From Candidatus Hydrogenedentota bacterium (GTDB lineage: Bacteria; Hydrogenedentota; Hydrogenedentia; Hydrogenedentales; SLHB01): a stretch of DNA of 44,115 bases. The position numbers and the translations under genes are program-made. The notes under the pieces are model-generated. The model was not told the DNA's origin. It worked only from the letters and a program-made list of their open reading frames with translations, and did no database searches. The stretch spans positions 1-44,115 of the forward strand of contig JADLCA010000395.1 in assembly GCA_020847495.1 (NCBI GenBank), given 5' to 3'. Below are positions 41,458-44,115 of this stretch, one piece after another; the stretch's first letter is position 1, and each line of letters begins with the position of its first letter.

Positions 41458-43539
41458 CTATTCGCCCAGCAAGTCGGTCCCTTCAAAGTTCGCGGGCACC
41501 TCGTTGCCGAGATACTTCAAGGCCGTTACGCCCAAGTCCACGATGCGCGGATCCTTGTCCCCAATGCTTTGATTCGAGAAGAAGATTCCCGGCGTGAGCG
41601 CCACATCCGAACTGGCATGTTCGCCGCTCCACTTGTCCGTGTTCGGTTCGAAGAGGGCCTCCGGCGCGCTGCCTTTCACCGTGTCTTTCGTGGATTGGTA
41701 TCCTTCCGCGTACCCAAGCTGCAAGTCCGGCGCGTCAGCCGCCGAAACCCCCTTGAACTCATCGCGCGTGTAGATCGCGCTTAACACCTTCTCCCCGGTC
41801 GCGGGGTCCGTCACCTCCAGCAACTTCGCGCGAATCTCCTGAATAAGAGCATCCGCCTCCGCAGGGTCCACGATGCCCTGACCCTCCCGCCCCTTGAGAT
41901 TCAGAAAGATGCTGCCGAGTCCCAGGCTGTAAGCCTTCGAGCGCGGCCAGTCGTACCCCTGGAGGTACGCCTCGTTGTTGGACGCCGTGGCTGCGTCGGT
42001 CTGTCCCTCCACCGCGAGGTAGCCGTTGCGGATCAGCCATGTGTTGACGTTCAGTCCTGTCCGGAAGCTGTGGAAACCGTGGTCAGACATGATCATCAGC
42101 AGGTCGCCTTCCTGAAGCCGTTCCATCACCTTGCCCACGATTTGATCCATGCGGACGTAGGTATTCTCCACCGCGCGACCGTATTTCTTCGCGCCTTCCT
42201 CCGTGTACAGGGGGTGCTGCGGATCGCGGAACCGCCAGAACAGGTGAGCGACACGGTCCGTCGCCGTCCACGCGGCGATCAACAGGTCGAAATTGCCGCG
42301 GTCCAACTCATCCAGAGCCAACTTCTCCCTCCAGGACATCGTCTTCTCAACATCATCCAGAAAGATATCTTCCGTCACGGCATCTTGGCGCAGCGCGTGC
42401 GTGTCGTAGATCCAGCCAATCGTCTTGTACAGTCCATACCGCTCGGCAAGCTCGCCCGAATACTTTTCAGGGGTGCTCATACGAATGTAGGGATTCCGGG
42501 GGTCGTACTGCAGGCAGGCCATGTAGATGCGGACATGCTCGCCCGCTTCGAGCACCAGGAACCTGCTGATGGCGTGCACCTTGAATTTCGGTGTGACGTC
42601 AAAACTCCACTCGATCCACTTCGTCCAATCGCCCTCTTTCACGGTGAGCGTTTCGGTGGGCAGTTTGATGGCGACCGTGCGTGCCGCCCGATCGACCGTG
42701 AATTCCAACGGCACTTCGACATATGCGCCGGGCTCGCTCGATTTGCGCACCTGTGGATTGCGGGCGCCCGGGATGGTCAGGCTGGCCTTATCTCCCTGAA
42801 AGGCTAAGGGGAACTGAATACCGCCCGAAACACTTTCCTGCTTCGCATACTCGTCCGAGAAGGCGTAGTACGTGCTCGTGGTCCCGCGAATATCCGGCAC
42901 ACCGAGCCCGCACAGCATGCAGCCCTGCGCCAGATCATCGGCGGGGTACGCGAAAGGTACCACGAGAATCTTGCAGCGGGCCCCTTGCCGATCGGCTTCC
43001 GACCAAAAGGAATCCCCTTTGCGAATGCTCTCGAACTGCGCCGGCTGCGCGACGGAGCCATCGGCCTTCAGAGTGGCATGCTGGGCCGTGCCGAATCCCA
43101 CGCCAGGCAAGTAGTTCGCGGGGGTCCGGCGCAGGAAATCATACACTCCATGATTCCCCGCATACGTGCAGGTTGTGAAGGACGACCACGCGGTCGGTGA
43201 CTGAGGCGGGTTCGCGGTGTTGAGCGGCTTGTAGGCTCCCTTCTCGCGAAGCGTGGCGAGGTTGGGCAACTCGCCCGCATCCATCATCTTCTCCGCGATG
43301 CTCGGTTCGACACCATCGAAACCGAGGATGACCACTCGGCCCTTGCCCGCCGGTCTTGCCGCTTGTACGGCGGGGGCCACTGGCTGGGCCGCGGCAAGTG
43401 CGACGGGGGCGTCGGCAGCGCCGGCCCCGTCCTGGCGGGTCGGCGCCGCAGGTACTTTTGCGCCGCATCCGGCGCACAGGACTAATCCCACGGTCACGGT
43501 TATGGTGGCGGCGCGCGCCGCGAACAAACGAGCTTTCAT
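41458..43539 (-). CDS. Alkaline phosphatase superfamily lipoprotein (nucleotide pyrophosphatase/phosphodiesterase type)
   Basis: A 693-residue precursor. MKARLFAARAATITVTVGLVLCAGC carries a lipoprotein-type signal ending at Cys25, which fixes the start at 43539 (AGAGGATC about 10 bases upstream) rather than 12 codons earlier. An Ala/Pro/Gln-rich linker follows. The catalytic domain has metal ligand Asp75 in LGFDGVEP, nucleophile candidate Thr116 in SPTAWSSF, NHGVYDFL, ATDRVAHLFWRF and MSDHGFHSF, matching type I phosphodiesterase/nucleotide pyrophosphatases. Members cleave phosphodiester or phosphonate bonds; the substrate is not evident. It is expected in the periplasm, membrane-anchored. The gene is divergent from the truncated NTF2-like lipoprotein. 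Confidence 0.88.
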   Translation of the reverse strand: MKARLFAARAATITVTVGLVLCAGCGAKVPAAPTRQDGAGAADAPVALAAAQPVAPAVQAARPAGKGRVVILGFDGVEPSIAEKMMDAGELPNLATLREKGAYKPLNTANPPQSPTAWSSFTTCTYAGNHGVYDFLRRTPANYLPGVGFGTAQHATLKADGSVAQPAQFESIRKGDSFWSEADRQGARCKILVVPFAYPADDLAQGCMLCGLGVPDIRGTTSTYYAFSDEYAKQESVSGGIQFPLAFQGDKASLTIPGARNPQVRKSSEPGAYVEVPLEFTVDRAARTVAIKLPTETLTVKEGDWTKWIEWSFDVTPKFKVHAISRFLVLEAGEHVRIYMACLQYDPRNPYIRMSTPEKYSGELAERYGLYKTIGWIYDTHALRQDAVTEDIFLDDVEKTMSWREKLALDELDRGNFDLLIAAWTATDRVAHLFWRFRDPQHPLYTEEGAKKYGRAVENTYVRMDQIVGKVMERLQEGDLLMIMSDHGFHSFRTGLNVNTWLIRNGYLAVEGQTDAATASNNEAYLQGYDWPRSKAYSLGLGSIFLNLKGREGQGIVDPAEADALIQEIRAKLLEVTDPATGEKVLSAIYTRDEFKGVSAADAPDLQLGYAEGYQSTKDTVKGSAPEALFEPNTDKWSGEHASSDVALTPGIFFSNQSIGDKDPRIVDLGVTALKYLGNEVPANFEGTDLLGE

Positions 43540-43588
43540 GCTGTTGCGATCCTCTGGGGTTGGAAGATTTCGCATGGAAACGAAGCGA

Positions 43589-43619
43589 AGTATAGCACGC
43601 TACCGCACGGACGCCTCAA
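43589..43619 (-). promoter_or_regulatory. Candidate promoter of the phosphodiesterase gene
   Basis: Minus-strand TATACT (43594-43589) with TG one base upstream, and TTGAGG (43619-43614) at 19 bases. The long spacer makes the -35 doubtful; the extended -10 is the stronger element. Untested. Confidence 0.4.
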
Positions 43620-43636
43620 GACGCGAAAAGATCCGA

Positions 43637-43665
43637 TTGACGCCAACGCGCGCGGACTCTATCAT
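43637..43665 (+). promoter_or_regulatory. Sigma-70-type promoter of the terminal lipoprotein gene
   Basis: TTGACG (43637-43642) and TATCAT (43660-43665) with a 17-base spacer, about 65 bases before the GTG. It lies back to back with the phosphodiesterase promoter. Untested. Confidence 0.55.
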
Positions 43666-43730
43666 CCTGTGCGTGGCACGGTGGCCCGCCTTACGCGGGT
43701 GCGCCAACCAAATTCGGAAAGGGGCAAGCC

Positions 43731-44115
43731 GTGGATAGGAAGCAATTCGTTTTGAGTGGAGCGTTTGTGCTCCTGGCCGCAGCGATGGTGTCGGGCTGCG
43801 CCACGGGGGCCAAAGGGCCGGATGACCGGACTCTCATTATGAACACCATGAACGGGTGGAAGGCAGGCATTCTCGATAAGGACATCGAAGCGGTCATGGC
43901 GGCATACTCGGAGAGTTTCCGCGATCAGGAAGGGCGAGGGAAGGCAGAAGTCCGCGACTTCATCCAAGGCGCGATCACGGAAGGCTACCTCGACGGCATC
44001 ACCATCGATCTGGACGTCGCCCAAGTGACCATCAACGGTGCCGAGGCGACCGTCAGCCCGATCCCTGTGACAGGCGGCCGGGGTAGCGTTTCACTCCTCA
44101 TGTTGCTTAATAAAG
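43731..44115 (+). CDS. NTF2-like (SnoaL-type) lipoprotein, 3' end outside window
   Basis: An open frame from GTG 43731 to the window edge, 128 residues so far. The start MDRKQFVLSGAFVLLAAAMVSGC is a lipoprotein signal with lipobox MVSGC. AAAGGGG (43719-43724 region) precedes the GTG at good distance. The mature part, IMNTMNGWKAGILDKDIEAVMAAYSESFRDQEGRGKAEVRDFIQGAIT..., is the opening of an NTF2/SnoaL-like cone fold: two helices, then a bent helix, then strands (ITIDLDVAQVTINGAEATV). Such domains bind small ligands or hydrolyse them; nothing specific can be said. The reading frame is open at the right edge, so the gene is incomplete. Confidence 0.75.
   Translation, partial: MDRKQFVLSGAFVLLAAAMVSGCATGAKGPDDRTLIMNTMNGWKAGILDKDIEAVMAAYSESFRDQEGRGKAEVRDFIQGAITEGYLDGITIDLDVAQVTINGAEATVSPIPVTGGRGSVSLLMLLNK

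Noticed and set aside
1-44115. tRNA, rRNA genes, complete insertion sequences or prophage genes
   Set aside because: Reading both strands I found no tRNA or rRNA signature, no transposase or integrase, and no phage structural gene.

Overview
The window looks like a bacterial chromosome segment, generally GC-rich, from a Gram-negative heterotroph. The signs are a meso-diaminopimelate-type MurE, many signal-peptide and lipoprotein precursors, HD-GYP signalling proteins, beta-helix proteins and a large set of sugar-handling enzymes. This mix, and the scattered palindromic repeats, resemble uncultured PVC-neighbouring lineages such as Candidatus Hydrogenedentota. That placement is an inference; no rRNA or ribosomal protein gene lies in the window to test it.

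Layout. (1) Positions 1-11965 hold a tightly packed, co-directional division and cell wall (dcw) cluster: 3' end of mraZ, a STAS-domain gene, rsmH, ftsL, ftsI, murE, murF, mraY, murD, ftsW, murG. Most junctions overlap or are a few bases apart. The cluster stops at murG; murC, murB, ddl, ftsQ, ftsA and ftsZ are not here. (2) 12021-14163: two tandem HD-GYP paralogues, each with its own good sigma-70-type promoter. (3) 14172-17415: deoC and a secreted penicillin-acylase-type Ntn hydrolase on the minus strand, followed by a divergent promoter region and a large beta-propeller/PAS sensor (17638-20529) that lacks a kinase domain. (4) 20536-25784: a beta-helix protein, a two-domain esterase, a MITE-like repeat and a ceramidase-like protein. 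(5) 25824-28193: two related palindromic repeats flanking a glutamine-synthetase-family gene and an SDR gene. (6) 28267-34270: a second beta-helix protein, a membrane protein of unknown function, and a three-gene operon (class II aldolase, zinc dehydrogenase, SrlD-like SDR) ending in a clear intrinsic terminator. (7) 34762-36459: a visibly more AT-rich, translationally coupled three-gene cassette led by a TIGR04255 family protein, function unknown. (8) 36634-41450: an operon of a BadF/GlcNAc-kinase-type sugar kinase, a SIS-domain protein, a GH38 alpha-mannosidase and a small unknown protein. (9) 41458 to the end: a lipoprotein phosphodiesterase and, divergently, a truncated NTF2-like lipoprotein.

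How the genes fit together. The dcw genes carry UDP-MurNAc-tripeptide assembly through to lipid II (MurE, MurF, MraY, MurD, MurG) and septal polymerisation and cross-linking (FtsW, FtsI, FtsL). The remainder reads as carbohydrate and amide catabolism: secreted or periplasmic hydrolases feed aldolase/dehydrogenase and kinase/isomerase operons. The best candidates for something undescribed are the TIGR04255 cassette, the zinc dehydrogenase with a duplicated nucleotide-binding unit, the kinase-less Cys4 sensor, the STAS gene inside the dcw cluster, and the dispersed palindromes. Promoters were located by eye as TTGACA/TATAAT-like hexamers 17-19 bases apart and are untested.
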